A stretch of DNA of 64,000 nt from Acinetobacter portensis (GTDB taxonomy: Bacteria; Pseudomonadota; Gammaproteobacteria; Pseudomonadales; Moraxellaceae), in assembly GCF_009372215.1 (NCBI RefSeq), contig NZ_LWRV01000032.1, positions 1 to 64,000 of the forward strand. The letters run 5' to 3'. Positions 18,517 to 31,363 of the stretch are shown here, one piece after another (the stretch's first letter is position 1; every line of letters starts with the position of its first letter). The notes beneath the pieces are model-generated. The model did no database searches. It was given only the letters and a program-made list of their open reading frames with translations, and was not told the origin of the DNA. The position numbers and the translations under genes are program-made.

Positions 18517-18933
18517 TTAGTTTTCTAAAGCAGGTGTTGCTGCTGCAATTGCTGCTGCGACTGCATCATCTTCAGATTGATTGCTCGTGCTACGGTTTGC
18601 TTTAGGCTGAACAGCGGGCTTTTCTTCAACTTTTGGTGTTACTGCTGCAATAGGAGCAGGAGTTACGCTTTCTGTTGTTTCAGTAGGTTGTGCTTCTTGA
18701 ACAGAGCGACGTATTTCAGTTGTTGTATTTTGAGTTTCAGTACGCTCAATCTGAACAGTCTCAGGGATAGCTTGAGGAGCTTCTTCAACAGGCTGTTCAA
18801 GTGGTTGAAGATTTACAGGTTCAGATGAGGCAACATCAGTTTGCTCTTCTTCTTTCGGTGCTTCTTTTTTTACGCATGCTGTTAATAATAAGCCGGTCGC
18901 AATTGCTGCACAAATTAAAAGTTTTTTATTCAT
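18517..18933 (-). CDS. Low-complexity lipoprotein, function unknown
   Basis: A 138-residue protein starting with a lipoprotein signal peptide ending LLTAC (lipobox; Cys20 is the lipidation site). The mature part is low complexity, rich in Pro, Glu, Thr, Ala and Val, with repeated PxE/TxE motifs and no predictable fold. It probably resides at an envelope membrane as a flexible tether or spacer. It is divergent from pyrG; I recognise no family. Confidence 0.7.
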   Translation of the reverse strand: MNKKLLICAAIATGLLLTACVKKEAPKEEEQTDVASSEPVNLQPLEQPVEEAPQAIPETVQIERTETQNTTTEIRRSVQEAQPTETTESVTPAPIAAVTPKVEEKPAVQPKANRSTSNQSEDDAVAAAIAAATPALEN

Positions 18934-19069
18934 AATGGTAAAAATAGTAGCTTGAATGGATTTTACTATTATAGCAGTAAATTAAAATATGAAAATCCTA
19001 TAAATGATTGGAATGACATAAAGCAAAAATGATTATAAAGTGATCAATTGTCGAATGTTCGAAGAATAG

Positions 19070-20797
<1,728 letters not shown>

Positions 20798-20833
20798 ATA
20801 ATGGGTTTTTAGGATCAAACTAGGGAAATTTAA

Positions 20834-21691
<858 letters not shown>

Positions 21692-21732
21692 TTATAGACA
21701 CATTGATGCCTTCTAAAGCATCTCGTTATTAA

Positions 21733-23040
<1,308 letters not shown>

Positions 23041-23048
23041 GCGACTAT

Positions 23049-23444
23049 ATGTTAATACTACGTTTATTCGACTCAATTTCGAGTAAAGTGTTATTGGGCC
23101 TCGCGATCATTTTGATCGCGGGGTTTCAGTATGCCTATTATTTCGGTGAAGGTGGGGCGTTAGACCATCAAAAACTGACTCAAAAGATACAACAACAAAC
23201 AGAACTTAATGTAGATTTAAAAGAACGTAATCGCATTTTAGCGGCAGAAGTATATGATTTGAAAAATGGTGTAGAAGCCATTGAAGAACATGCTCGCTTA
23301 GATTTAGGCTTAATTAAGCCACATGAAACGTTTATTCAAATGAGTACAATTAGTACGCAATATAAACCCTTATATGTTAATCCTTATCAAAACTCAGACT
23401 TAAGAACAAATGAATCAGAAGAAGAGCTTCCTCCAAACCAATAA
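23049..23444 (+). CDS. ftsB: Cell division protein FtsB
   Basis: A 131-residue protein with a short cytoplasmic end, one transmembrane helix (about residues 12-30) and a periplasmic coiled coil (LTQKIQQQTELNVDLKERNRILAAEV) followed by the conserved ARLDLGLIKPHE motif. FtsB joins FtsL and FtsQ in the divisome and helps activate septal peptidoglycan synthesis. It is 8 bases after eno and overlaps ispD by 35 bases. The C-terminal tail after residue 95 is longer than in E. coli FtsB. Confidence 0.93.
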   Translation: MLILRLFDSISSKVLLGLAIILIAGFQYAYYFGEGGALDHQKLTQKIQQQTELNVDLKERNRILAAEVYDLKNGVEAIEEHARLDLGLIKPHETFIQMSTISTQYKPLYVNPYQNSDLRTNESEEELPPNQ

Positions 23445-24126
23445 GCTTTGGGCTGTCATTCCTGCTGCAGGTTCGGGAAGTCGATTTTCTAAAACAGAAT
23501 TGAAGCAATATCAAAGTATTTTGGATAAAACTGTTCTTGAGCATTCTGTTCAGCGTTTAAATCAATTGCCATTGTCAGGTTATGTACTTGCCATAGGTGA
23601 GCAGGATAATGTTGCCAAAACTTTAGATTTAGCAGAAAAAGATAAAGCACATTTTTGTATTGGTGGACAAGAAAGAGTTCATTCTGTATTAAATGCACTC
23701 AATTATTTAATTGAAATTGCATCGGAAGATGATTGGGTTTTTGTGCATGATGCAGCACGTCCTTGTGTAAGTGAAGCATCTTTAATTCAACTCGTAGAAA
23801 CAGCTGTATCACAAAATACTTGTGCTATTTTGGCAATACCAGTTCGTGACACACTTAAGTCTGTCGCTGAACATCATCAAATTGATAAGACGGTCAGCCG
23901 TGATCATTTATGGCAAGCGCAAACGCCACAAATTGCTCGTTTAGGCGATTTAAAAAAGGCAATTGAAAAAGCTTTATTCGATAATATTGTCATTACAGAT
24001 GAAGCCAGTGCATTAGAATATGCGGGTCATGCTGTTAAGGTTGTGCAAGGGCGAGCGGATAATCTCAAAATTACATATCCTGATGATTTAGTGCTTGCAT
24101 CGCTGATTTTACAATCACAAAAATAA
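23410..24126 (+). CDS. ispD: 2-C-methyl-D-erythritol 4-phosphate cytidylyltransferase
   Basis: A 238-residue nucleotidyltransferase of the MEP isoprenoid pathway. The CTP-binding loop IPAAGSGSRF, the DAARPC motif, and PVRDTLK and QAQTPQI are conserved. It converts MEP and CTP to CDP-ME. The start lies inside the end of ftsB (35-base overlap); no later start codon precedes the catalytic loop, so the overlap is real. ispF, the partner gene, lies separately at about 29 kb. Confidence 0.95.
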   Translation: MNQKKSFLQTNKLWAVIPAAGSGSRFSKTELKQYQSILDKTVLEHSVQRLNQLPLSGYVLAIGEQDNVAKTLDLAEKDKAHFCIGGQERVHSVLNALNYLIEIASEDDWVFVHDAARPCVSEASLIQLVETAVSQNTCAILAIPVRDTLKSVAEHHQIDKTVSRDHLWQAQTPQIARLGDLKKAIEKALFDNIVITDEASALEYAGHAVKVVQGRADNLKITYPDDLVLASLILQSQK

Positions 24127-24241
24127 ATTTTATGTTTATTAAAGCAATTATCAATCATAACGCTCATATTTCCGATTCCAACTCCTAGATATTGCTCATA
24201 TAATTAGATGTATTCGGAACCTAAAATAAACTTGAAAGCTA

Positions 24242-25378
24242 ATGATACCATCACAGCAGTATCGTTTTTTACGTCACGCACTACGTGATGGTAGAAGCAT
24301 TAATGATAAATCATCAAAATGGACTAAATTACATTTAGACCCATGGTTGTTGTGCTTTTTAATTTTAAATGCAGTTCTTGGTTTAATGGTTGTGTACAGT
24401 GCAACTGCCGAAGACTCGGGTATGTTGCTAAGGCAGTCAATTAGCTTTGGTAGTGGCTTTGTCATAATGTTTTTATGCGCCCAAGTTCCACCTAAAGTTT
24501 ATCAAGCAGTCAGCCCATATCTTTATATATTCGGCATATTTATGCTGCTCTTGGTTTTCGTGATTGGTGAAACAAGATTAGGTGCAAAACGTTGGATTAC
24601 CTTGCCGGGCATTGGGAGTATGCAACCCAGTGAGGTCATGAAGTTTGCAATGCCACTGATGATGGCTTGGTATTTTGCAAAACGTGCTTTCCCACCGAAA
24701 TTAGTACATATCATCATTGCGCTTGTTTTAATGATGATTCCGTTTATTCTGGTTCTTTTACAACCCGATTTAAATATTGGTCTGATTATTCCAGGTATTT
24801 TCGTTCTTTTTTTAAGTGGAATGTCTTGGCGTTTGATTGGTGGGGCGCTTACAGCATTTGCTATAACAATGCCTGTCATTTGGATGTTTGTTTTACAGGA
24901 ATATCAAAAAAAGCGCATATTAACGCTTTTCGATCCTGAAGCAGATGCACTTGGTGCAGGTTGGAATATCATTCAGTCAAAAATTGCAATTGGCTCTGGT
25001 GGCTTAATGGGGAAAGGGTTCTTAGAGGGAACACAATCTCATTTGGGTTATTTGCCTGAACATCATACAGACTTTATTTTATCGACCTATTCAGAAGAAT
25101 TTGGCTTTATTGGTGTATTTTTATTATTTAGTTTATATGCCGCAATTATTTTTCGCTGCTTATATATCAGCATGAATAGTTACGATAATTTTGGCAGATT
25201 GATGGCAGGTGCAATTGGTCTGACATTCTTTTTCTTTGTATTTTTAAATTCTGGAATGGTCAGTGGTATTTTACCTGTTACCGGTGATCCATTGCCATTG
25301 TTGAGTTATGGTGGAACGGCTGTTATTAGCTTGCTTGCAAGTATGGGTATAGTCATGTCAATTCATACTCATAAATAA
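24242..25378 (+). CDS. rodA: Rod shape-determining peptidoglycan polymerase RodA
   Basis: A 378-residue SEDS-family membrane protein with about ten helices. LDPWLLCFLILNAVLGLMVVYSA, RWITLPGIGSMQPSEVMKFA and the C-terminal VTGDPLPLLSYGGTA are typical of RodA; the Asp-containing periplasmic loop with QSHLGYLPEHHTDFI is the conserved activity region. RodA polymerises glycan strands during elongation together with a class B PBP. Its usual neighbours mrdA and rlpA are not present. A terminator follows. Confidence 0.93.
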   Translation: MIPSQQYRFLRHALRDGRSINDKSSKWTKLHLDPWLLCFLILNAVLGLMVVYSATAEDSGMLLRQSISFGSGFVIMFLCAQVPPKVYQAVSPYLYIFGIFMLLLVFVIGETRLGAKRWITLPGIGSMQPSEVMKFAMPLMMAWYFAKRAFPPKLVHIIIALVLMMIPFILVLLQPDLNIGLIIPGIFVLFLSGMSWRLIGGALTAFAITMPVIWMFVLQEYQKKRILTLFDPEADALGAGWNIIQSKIAIGSGGLMGKGFLEGTQSHLGYLPEHHTDFILSTYSEEFGFIGVFLLFSLYAAIIFRCLYISMNSYDNFGRLMAGAIGLTFFFFVFLNSGMVSGILPVTGDPLPLLSYGGTAVISLLASMGIVMSIHTHK

Positions 25379-25394
25379 AATTAATAAGATGATC

Positions 25395-25419
25395 AAAGCC
25401 CTGAAAAAGGGCTTTTTTT
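25395..25419 (+). terminator. Terminator of rodA
   Basis: Stem AAAGCCC/GGGCTTT with a 7-base A-rich loop and a run of seven T. Confidence 0.88.
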
Positions 25420-25602
25420 ATGTCAGATGGATCGGTTAAAAGCATAAAAATATACGACTTAAGTTGTAACAATAGTTCAATGCAGCTCTATTGTATTTAC
25501 ATTGTTTAATCTATAAGCTTATTCCGAGCGTAAATTAGACATCTTAGAAATTAAAAGAATTTAAACTTTAAATTGGTATAAGAATTGCTCGTATTAAGAC
25601 AA

Positions 25603-25797
25603 TAGATTATTGCAGGAGAGAAGCACATAGAAGTGCTCGCCGAAGGAGCAACACCCCAGGAAACTCTCAGGCAAAAGGACTGTAATAATCAAAAAATCTG
25701 GAGAGAAGTGCATATAAAGGCACTCACCGAAGGGGATGGTTGATTCATTTTTAATGATAGATCGAAGCTCTCAGGTACAAATGACAGATGGGGCATA
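25603..25797 (+). promoter_or_regulatory. Tandem glycine riboswitch
   Basis: Two consecutive glycine aptamers are visible. Aptamer 1 (about 25606-25687) has GGAGAG, the hairpin AGCAC-ATAGA-GTGCT, GCCGAAGGAGCAA, and the core AACTCTCAGGCAAAAGGAC. Aptamer 2 (about 25696-25794) has TGGAGAGAAGTGC, CACCGAAGGGG, GCTCTCAGGTACAAATGACAGA and a closing GGGGC. Glycine riboswitches with paired aptamers usually activate glycine-using genes. No clear terminator follows, so control may be at translation of the downstream gene, whose SD is at 25818. Confidence 0.93.
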
Positions 25798-25828
25798 CAC
25801 AAGGAACAGAGCGTCCAAAGGAGTGCTT

Positions 25829-27073
25829 ATGCCACATATTATTGTAATTGGTGCTGGTATTACAGGTGTTACATCTGCATATGAACTTTCATTACTTGGT
25901 TATCAAGTGACAGTTCTAGATCGACATTTATATCCCGCAATGGAAACATCTTTTGCAAATGGTGGTCAGCTATCAGCATGTAATGCTGAAGTTTGGAATC
26001 AGAAATCTACAATTCTGAAAGGGATTAAATGGATGTCGCAAAAGTCGGCACCACTTTTACTCAATCCATCTTTCAGTCTACATAAATACAGTTGGTTATT
26101 TGAGTTTATGGGGAATATTCCTCATTATGAAGCGAATACACATGAAACAGTGCGTTTGGCTTTATTGGCGCGTAAACGCTTGTTTGAAATTGCAGATGAA
26201 GAAAATATCGATTTCAATTTAGAAAAGCGTGGGATTCTGCATTTTTATCATAATAAATATGATTATGATGTTGCGATTAAAGTGAATGACATGCTGTGTA
26301 AAAGCGGTCTTGAGCGACACGGTGTAACAAATCAAGAAATTAAAGAAATTGAGCCAACATTAACAGGCGACTACTACGGTGGTTTTTATTGCCCAGGTGA
26401 TGCGACAGGCGATATTCATAAATTCAGTACAGGATTGGCGAAAGTTACTGAAAATAAAGGTGTTAAATACTTATTCGGCACCAATGTGACAGATGTAAAA
26501 CATCATTCAGATCATGTTGAAGTCATTTACAGTAAAAGTGATGAAAACATGAAAGATGAAGATCTTGAATCTACATCTTTGAAAGCAGATGCGATATTGG
26601 TTTGTGGTGGTGTTGGAAGTTACCAGCTTGCAGATATGTTGGGTGATCGTGTCAATATTTATCCAGTAAAAGGTTATTCAATTACGGTAAATTTAAACGA
26701 TGCCAAAAGTGTTGAAAATGCACCTTGGGTTAGCTTACTCGATGAAAGTGCAAAAATTGTTACTTCACGTTTAGGCGAAGATCGTTTCCGTATTGCAGGA
26801 ACTGCGGAATATAATGGTTATAACCGTGATATTCGCGCAGACCGAATTCAGCCTTTGGTCGATTGGGTAAATCGTAACTTTGATGTGTGCACGGAACATG
26901 CAGTTCCTTGGTCAGGTTTACGTCCAATGATGCCAAATATGATGCCTGTTGTTCGTGAAGGTAAGCGTGAGCGCGTCTTCTATAATACAGGTCATGGTCA
27001 TTTAGGTTGGACTTTGTCTGCGGTAACCGCTGCAATGATTAGTCAGATTATCCACGCGAAACATCCTGTGTAA
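25829..27073 (+). CDS. dadA: DadA-family FAD-dependent amino acid dehydrogenase/oxidase
   Basis: A 414-residue FAD enzyme with the Rossmann start HIIVIGAGITGVTSAYEL and the DadA-type ETSFANGGQLSACNAEVW segment; the C-terminal NTGHGHLGWTLS completes the FAD site. The DadA family deaminates D-amino acids (classically D-alanine) to keto acids. The glycine riboswitch immediately upstream suggests that glycine is a substrate or signal. The start is the ATG at 25829 with AAAGGAG 5 bases upstream; an in-frame ATG-like extension to 25736 runs through the riboswitch and is rejected. Confidence 0.85.
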   Translation: MPHIIVIGAGITGVTSAYELSLLGYQVTVLDRHLYPAMETSFANGGQLSACNAEVWNQKSTILKGIKWMSQKSAPLLLNPSFSLHKYSWLFEFMGNIPHYEANTHETVRLALLARKRLFEIADEENIDFNLEKRGILHFYHNKYDYDVAIKVNDMLCKSGLERHGVTNQEIKEIEPTLTGDYYGGFYCPGDATGDIHKFSTGLAKVTENKGVKYLFGTNVTDVKHHSDHVEVIYSKSDENMKDEDLESTSLKADAILVCGGVGSYQLADMLGDRVNIYPVKGYSITVNLNDAKSVENAPWVSLLDESAKIVTSRLGEDRFRIAGTAEYNGYNRDIRADRIQPLVDWVNRNFDVCTEHAVPWSGLRPMMPNMMPVVREGKRERVFYNTGHGHLGWTLSAVTAAMISQIIHAKHPV

Positions 27074-27085
27074 ATATTAAATGCT

Positions 27086-27244
27086 TTATGGGTCTTTTAA
27101 TACTTGTAAAGCAATATCAATAAATGCCTGTGTTGCTGGTGTAACACGGGCTTTATTTTTTACAGCAAGTCCAATCTAAAGCTTTATATTAGGTTAATCA
27201 AAGGCTAATGCTTTTTTTAATAACGAATAATTTGAATACTTCAT
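27086..27244 (-). pseudogene. Remnant of a LysR-type regulator (C-terminal end only)
   Basis: Reading the minus strand in one frame gives YSLLKKALAFD, a TAA stop, PNIKL, a TAG stop, then IGLAVKNKARVTPATQAF and a final ALQVLKDP before a TAA at 27086. The last part is a typical end of a LysR substrate-binding domain. Two in-frame stops and the absence of the rest of the gene show decay. It would have been divergent from the AEC transporter gene, the usual arrangement for LysR-regulated genes. Confidence 0.65.
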
Positions 27245-27344
27245 TTATTTTCAATCAATTTTAAAATACTTAGAATTGCAGATTGAGAAACATGATTTTT
27301 TATGTACACTTCTATTTTCACTAAATAAAAAAGTATTTGTATTC

Positions 27345-28253
27345 ATGTCTTTATTGATTTTTGTATCTTTATTTCCGCTTATTGCACTTATTGTAATGGG
27401 GTATGTACTTAAGCAAAAACTATTTGTTGATGATGTATTTTGGAAAGGTGCAGAAAAAGTAAATTATTATCTATTTTTTCCCACAATGTTATTTCTGAAT
27501 TTAGCATCTGCCGATATTAATGCGAATGCAATTCATCAAATCATGTTAGTCATTGGTATTGCATTTGCAGTAGCGATGAGCGTACTTTATTTATTAAAAA
27601 GTATAAACAAAACATCATCTGGACGTTTTGGTGTTTATGTTCAAAGTATTCTTCGTTTTAATACTTATATTGGTTTAGCTGTTGTTGCATCATTATTTCA
27701 GCAAAAAGGAATGACAATTTTTGCAATTATTTTAGTATTTTGCATTCCTATCGTGAATATTTTATCTGTTTTGGCTTTTACAAGTGCAGATCAGATGAAA
27801 CCCTTAAAGGTGTTTATTTCTTTATTAAAAAATCCATTAATTATGGGCTGTATAGTTGGTGGTTTATTTAATATTTCAGGATTAACACTTTGGGTAGGTT
27901 TTGAAAATTTTTTGAAGCAGTTAGCCTTATGTAGTTTGCCTTTGGGTCTAATGTGTGTTGGTGCCGCTCTACAATTTAAAGGTTTAGGGCGAGATATATT
28001 ACCAATAACATCGAATACATTGGCACGTATGTTTATTATGCCAAGTTTAGCATTTGTTTTATGTTACCTATTTAATATCCCAAAATTAGAAACACAAATA
28101 TTAGTATTGTTTTTTGCATTACCAACAGCATCTTCTTCTTATATTTTAACCAAGGTTTTAGGTGGTGATAGCCGTTTAATGGCAAGTATAATTAGTATTC
28201 AAACGGTATTTGCTGCGCTTAGTTTACCTATTATTTTGTATTTTCTTTTTTAA
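27345..28253 (+). CDS. AEC-family transporter
   Basis: A 302-residue membrane protein with about ten helices, of the auxin efflux carrier type found in bacteria as malonate/malate or other organic acid carriers. FPLIALIVMGYVLKQKLF at the N-terminus and FFALPTASSSYILTKVLGGD near the C-terminus are family hallmarks. I chose the ATG at 27345 rather than a TTG at 27276, since the family starts just before the first helix. A dead LysR remnant lies upstream. Confidence 0.85.
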   Translation: MSLLIFVSLFPLIALIVMGYVLKQKLFVDDVFWKGAEKVNYYLFFPTMLFLNLASADINANAIHQIMLVIGIAFAVAMSVLYLLKSINKTSSGRFGVYVQSILRFNTYIGLAVVASLFQQKGMTIFAIILVFCIPIVNILSVLAFTSADQMKPLKVFISLLKNPLIMGCIVGGLFNISGLTLWVGFENFLKQLALCSLPLGLMCVGAALQFKGLGRDILPITSNTLARMFIMPSLAFVLCYLFNIPKLETQILVLFFALPTASSSYILTKVLGGDSRLMASIISIQTVFAALSLPIILYFLF

Positions 28254-28313
28254 TGAAGAAAGTGATTAATCTAAAAAAGCAGATTAATGAACCTGCTTTT
28301 TACTACATCAGTA

Positions 28314-28964
28314 TTAATCATAAAGTCTATAAATTCCGACAAATCTTTCGCAATTTTTTTGCTCAGTTTTTACCAATAAATAAGCTTTACTGTAATTAAA
28401 TTGATACTTACAGTCATTTTCATTGTCTGTAATATTATTTTTTTGCTCAGTTGTTGAGTAGGCTAAAAAAGGAATAATTTGCTTTTCTAACTTATTATTT
28501 GGATTACGATATGCAATGCCTTCAACTTTTATATTATTTTTAGTGAGTTGATGAATTTGAATATAAATAGGTTGAAATGCTATTTCACCATTTTCATATT
28601 TTAAATAATGCTGAGTTAAACTTTGATTCATTGATGTATAAAAATTAAGTTGCTCAAGGCGATTATCAAATTGTTGTTTATAACAATTAAAACTTTTGCA
28701 CTGTTTTAAATGGTTTACCCAAAGTTTCTCTGTATCTTCAATTAAACGTAGTGGGGCATCTGTTATTAAAGTTGCTGTTAATGTCTTTTCTTCAATTGCA
28801 TTACGTTCAGTTATATATTGAGCTGAACATGCTAATTTTAGAGCAGAATTATTTTGACTAGAACAATTCAGGCCTTGGGCAAATGCTGAAGGCGAAGCCA
28901 TGCAACTCAAAAAGAATATTGAGCCTAAATATTTAAAAAGATTAATGTCTGTTTTCAACAGCAT
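28314..28964 (-). CDS. Secreted LprI-like cysteine-rich protein, function unknown
   Basis: A 216-residue protein with an N-terminal hydrophobic signal that ends near ASPSAFAQG. The mature part starts with a Cys pair (LNCSSQNNSALKLACS) followed by CKSFNCYKQQFDNRLEQLN, a pattern seen in lysozyme-inhibitor LprI-type (DUF1311) domains. The second half (residues 120-216) has another Cys pair and is unassigned. A periplasmic location is likely. It is divergent from ispF. Confidence 0.6.
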   Translation of the reverse strand: MLLKTDINLFKYLGSIFFLSCMASPSAFAQGLNCSSQNNSALKLACSAQYITERNAIEEKTLTATLITDAPLRLIEDTEKLWVNHLKQCKSFNCYKQQFDNRLEQLNFYTSMNQSLTQHYLKYENGEIAFQPIYIQIHQLTKNNIKVEGIAYRNPNNKLEKQIIPFLAYSTTEQKNNITDNENDCKYQFNYSKAYLLVKTEQKNCERFVGIYRLYD

Positions 28965-29059
28965 GATCGCTTATACTTTCACTACGTTGTTTGCTTACTA
29001 TAGCGAAATAGAAAGCATGAATACAAGATTTCGATGATTTATTTATGAAGGAGCTGAAT

Positions 29060-29548
29060 GTGATTGCACAAATTCGAATTGGACAAGGTCTTGACGTTCA
29101 CGCATTTGAGGAAGGTGATTTTGTTACGCTTGCGGGCATTCAAATTCCACATACGCATGGTCTAAAAGCACACTCAGATGGTGATGTTGTGTTACATGCT
29201 TTATGCGATGCCTTATTGGGTGCATTGGCTTTAGGTGATATTGGACAGCATTTTCCAGATACAGACCCCAATTTTAAAGGTGCTGACAGTAAAGTACTTT
29301 TAAAACATGTATATCAGCTTATTCTAGATCGTGGTTATCGCTTAAACAATGCAGATATTACAGTCGCTTGTGAACGCCCAAAACTTGCAAAACATAATTT
29401 AGAAATGCGTCAAAGTATCGCTAATGTTTTAAATGTAGATGTGACTCAAATTAGTATTAAAGCCACAACCACAGAACAACTAGGTTTTACAGGTCGTCAA
29501 GAAGGGATTCTATCTACGGCAACAGTTCTTATTGCTCACGCAAAATGA
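29060..29548 (+). CDS. ispF: 2-C-methyl-D-erythritol 2,4-cyclodiphosphate synthase
   Basis: A 162-residue trimeric zinc enzyme of the MEP pathway. GLDVHAF carries the Asp-x-His zinc ligands, [20 protein letters not shown] and the C-terminal [15 protein letters not shown] are family signatures. It cyclises CDP-ME 2-phosphate. The GTG at 29060, with AAGGAG 6 bases upstream, is preferred to an ATG at 29045 that would place the ribosome binding site inside the gene. Its 3' end overlaps the convergent phosphatase gene by 13 bases. Confidence 0.94.
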   Translation: MIAQIRIGQGLDVHAFEEGDFVTLAGIQIPHTHGLKAHSDGDVVLHALCDALLGALALGDIGQHFPDTDPNFKGADSKVLLKHVYQLILDRGYRLNNADITVACERPKLAKHNLEMRQSIANVLNVDVTQISIKATTTEQLGFTGRQEGILSTATVLIAHAK

Positions 29549-30060
29549 TCGGGGCTAATTAACGATTGTTGTAAATCTTGTGTTGCTTTACGACCTTGAA
29601 GTTGTAAGGCAACAGCATGAATTAAGCCAGTCCACGTTTCATTTGGTTCCCAAACTTGATGAAACTGTTCTTGTGCAGTTGGCATATCAATATTCATATA
29701 ATATTGACGATATAAGTACATAAGGCTAGCAACGCGATGATTCTGAGCGCAGTGAATCCAAACCATTTGTTTTTGTACAAGATGATCAATCAAGTCTAGA
29801 ATAAGTAAGCACTGATCATCTGAAGGTGTATCCCAAAGAATAGGCACATGAAAATAATTTAAACCTAATTCTAAACAAATACGATCTTCATTTTCTAAAT
29901 GTGGATCTGCATCCACCAAAGCTAAATTAATGACTGATGTAATGCCATATTCTTTAATCGCTTTGAACTGTTCTTCTGATGGTTGCCCAGAACTAAATAA
30001 GTGTTCATGAATAAACTGAAAATTAGATATTTCAGATAATTTATTTTCAATGTCATTCAT
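29536..30060 (-). CDS. Protein tyrosine phosphatase-like protein with a short P-loop
   Basis: A 174-residue protein resembling the DUF442/dual-specificity phosphatase group: [27 protein letters not shown], then the P-loop-like [19 protein letters not shown]. The loop has four residues between Cys and Arg instead of the canonical five and lacks the usual Gly, so catalytic competence is uncertain. Proteins with similar HCxxNxRV loops form a recognisable group in gammaproteobacteria. The substrate is unknown. Confidence 0.7.
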   Translation of the reverse strand: MNDIENKLSEISNFQFIHEHLFSSGQPSEEQFKAIKEYGITSVINLALVDADPHLENEDRICLELGLNYFHVPILWDTPSDDQCLLILDLIDHLVQKQMVWIHCAQNHRVASLMYLYRQYYMNIDMPTAQEQFHQVWEPNETWTGLIHAVALQLQGRKATQDLQQSLISPDHFA

Positions 30061-30102
30061 ATCGTCTTTCTTTTTAAACCAATATGAACCTTACTATAAA
30101 GC

Positions 30103-30130
30103 AAAACGCCATCTTATCGATGGCGTTTTT
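30103..30130. terminator. Terminator between the minus-strand DAHP synthase and phosphatase genes
   Basis: An 11-bp stem AAAACGCCATC/GATGGCGTTTT with a 5-base loop, flanked by A and T runs. On the minus strand it ends transcription of the DAHP synthase gene. Confidence 0.8.
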
Positions 30131-30144
30131 GAATTTTCTTTCTA

Positions 30145-31236
30145 TTAACGATGAGGTAATACATCTTTTAAAGCTGCATCCATTTCTAGAAGCACTTTTT
30201 CAGTTGTTTCCCAGTCGATACAGCCATCTGTTACAGACTTGCCGTATTCGAGGTCACATAGATTAGCAGGGATGTCTTGACGACCACCTTTTAAATGACT
30301 TTCAACCATAACACCAACAATAGACTTATTACCTTCTACAATCTGTTCTGTTAAGTTTCGAAGCACAAGAGATTGTAAGTACGGGTCTTTATTTGAGTTT
30401 GCATGGCTTGTATCAATCATAATTTTGCCACTTACTTTTGCTTTAGCTAAAGCTGCTTCAGTGTCTGCAACAGAGCCTGCATCGTAGTTTGGTTTACCAT
30501 TACCACCACGTAATACAACGTGTGCGTAAGGATTGCCGCTTGTACGAATTACGGAAACTTGTCCATTTTCGTTCAAACCAAGGAAGCTATGACTGTGTTT
30601 AACAGATTGCATTGCGTTGGTTGCAACAGTTAAACCACCATCTGTACCATTTTTAAAGCCAACAGGAGATGATAGACCTGAAGACATTTCACGGTGAGTT
30701 TGGCTTTCTGTGGTACGTGCGCCAATTGCAGACCATGAAATTAAATCTTGGTAATATTGCGGTGAGTTCGGGTCAAGTGCTTCAGTTGCACAAGGCAGAC
30801 CTTTTTCATTCAATTCAACTAAAAGTTTACGACCAATACGTAAGCCTTTTTCAATATTGAAAGAATCATTCATGTCTGGATCGTTAATTAAACCTTTCCA
30901 ACCAACTGTTGTACGTGGCTTTTCAAAATAAACACGCATAACAATGTATAAAGTATCTTTAACTTTTTCACTTAAGACTTTTAAGCGATCTGCATATTCA
31001 TGAGCCGCAACAGGGTCATGAATAGAACACGGGCCAATAACAACAAATAATCGTTTGTCATTACCATCTAAAATATTACGAATGATTTCACGACCATGAA
31101 GTACTGTTTGATAAGCAGTTTCAGTCAAAGGTAGTTCTGTTTTTAATTGTGCTGGAGTTACGAGTGGTTGAAAACTTTCAATATTCACGTCGTCGATATC
31201 TGGCTGTGTAATTTGATTTGACTGTAGAGTATTCAT
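30145..31236 (-). CDS. aroG: 3-deoxy-7-phosphoheptulonate (DAHP) synthase, first copy
   Basis: A 363-residue type I DAHP synthase that condenses PEP and erythrose 4-phosphate, the first step to aromatic amino acids. GPCSIHDPVAAHEYADRL, EKPRTTVGWKGLINDP and DTSHANSNKDP (metal and PEP binding) are present. Which amino acid inhibits it cannot be read from sequence. I prefer the ATG at 31236 to a GTG at 31245; neither has a strong ribosome binding site. It has no aromatic leader peptide upstream, unlike the second copy at 56.5 kb. Confidence 0.92.
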   Translation of the reverse strand: MNTLQSNQITQPDIDDVNIESFQPLVTPAQLKTELPLTETAYQTVLHGREIIRNILDGNDKRLFVVIGPCSIHDPVAAHEYADRLKVLSEKVKDTLYIVMRVYFEKPRTTVGWKGLINDPDMNDSFNIEKGLRIGRKLLVELNEKGLPCATEALDPNSPQYYQDLISWSAIGARTTESQTHREMSSGLSSPVGFKNGTDGGLTVATNAMQSVKHSHSFLGLNENGQVSVIRTSGNPYAHVVLRGGNGKPNYDAGSVADTEAALAKAKVSGKIMIDTSHANSNKDPYLQSLVLRNLTEQIVEGNKSIVGVMVESHLKGGRQDIPANLCDLEYGKSVTDGCIDWETTEKVLLEMDAALKDVLPHR

Positions 31237-31363
31237 TGCCGTCACTGGTTTGATTATACAAAAGGTTGCTTAATAGCCCGAATATAACATGAATGCCATG
31301 CATCTTTGTTATAAAAAAGACGAATACTAGTTTGAAAAAAAAGTGATGAATCGGGTATTTAAT

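Noticed and set aside
25736-25828. N-terminal extension of the DadA-like protein starting at 25736
   Set aside because: The extension runs through aptamer 2 of the glycine riboswitch, and the AAAGGAG site fits the ATG at 25829.
27276-27344. TTG-started extension of the AEC transporter
   Set aside because: Adds a stretch not typical of the family, before the first expected helix, with no ribosome binding site.
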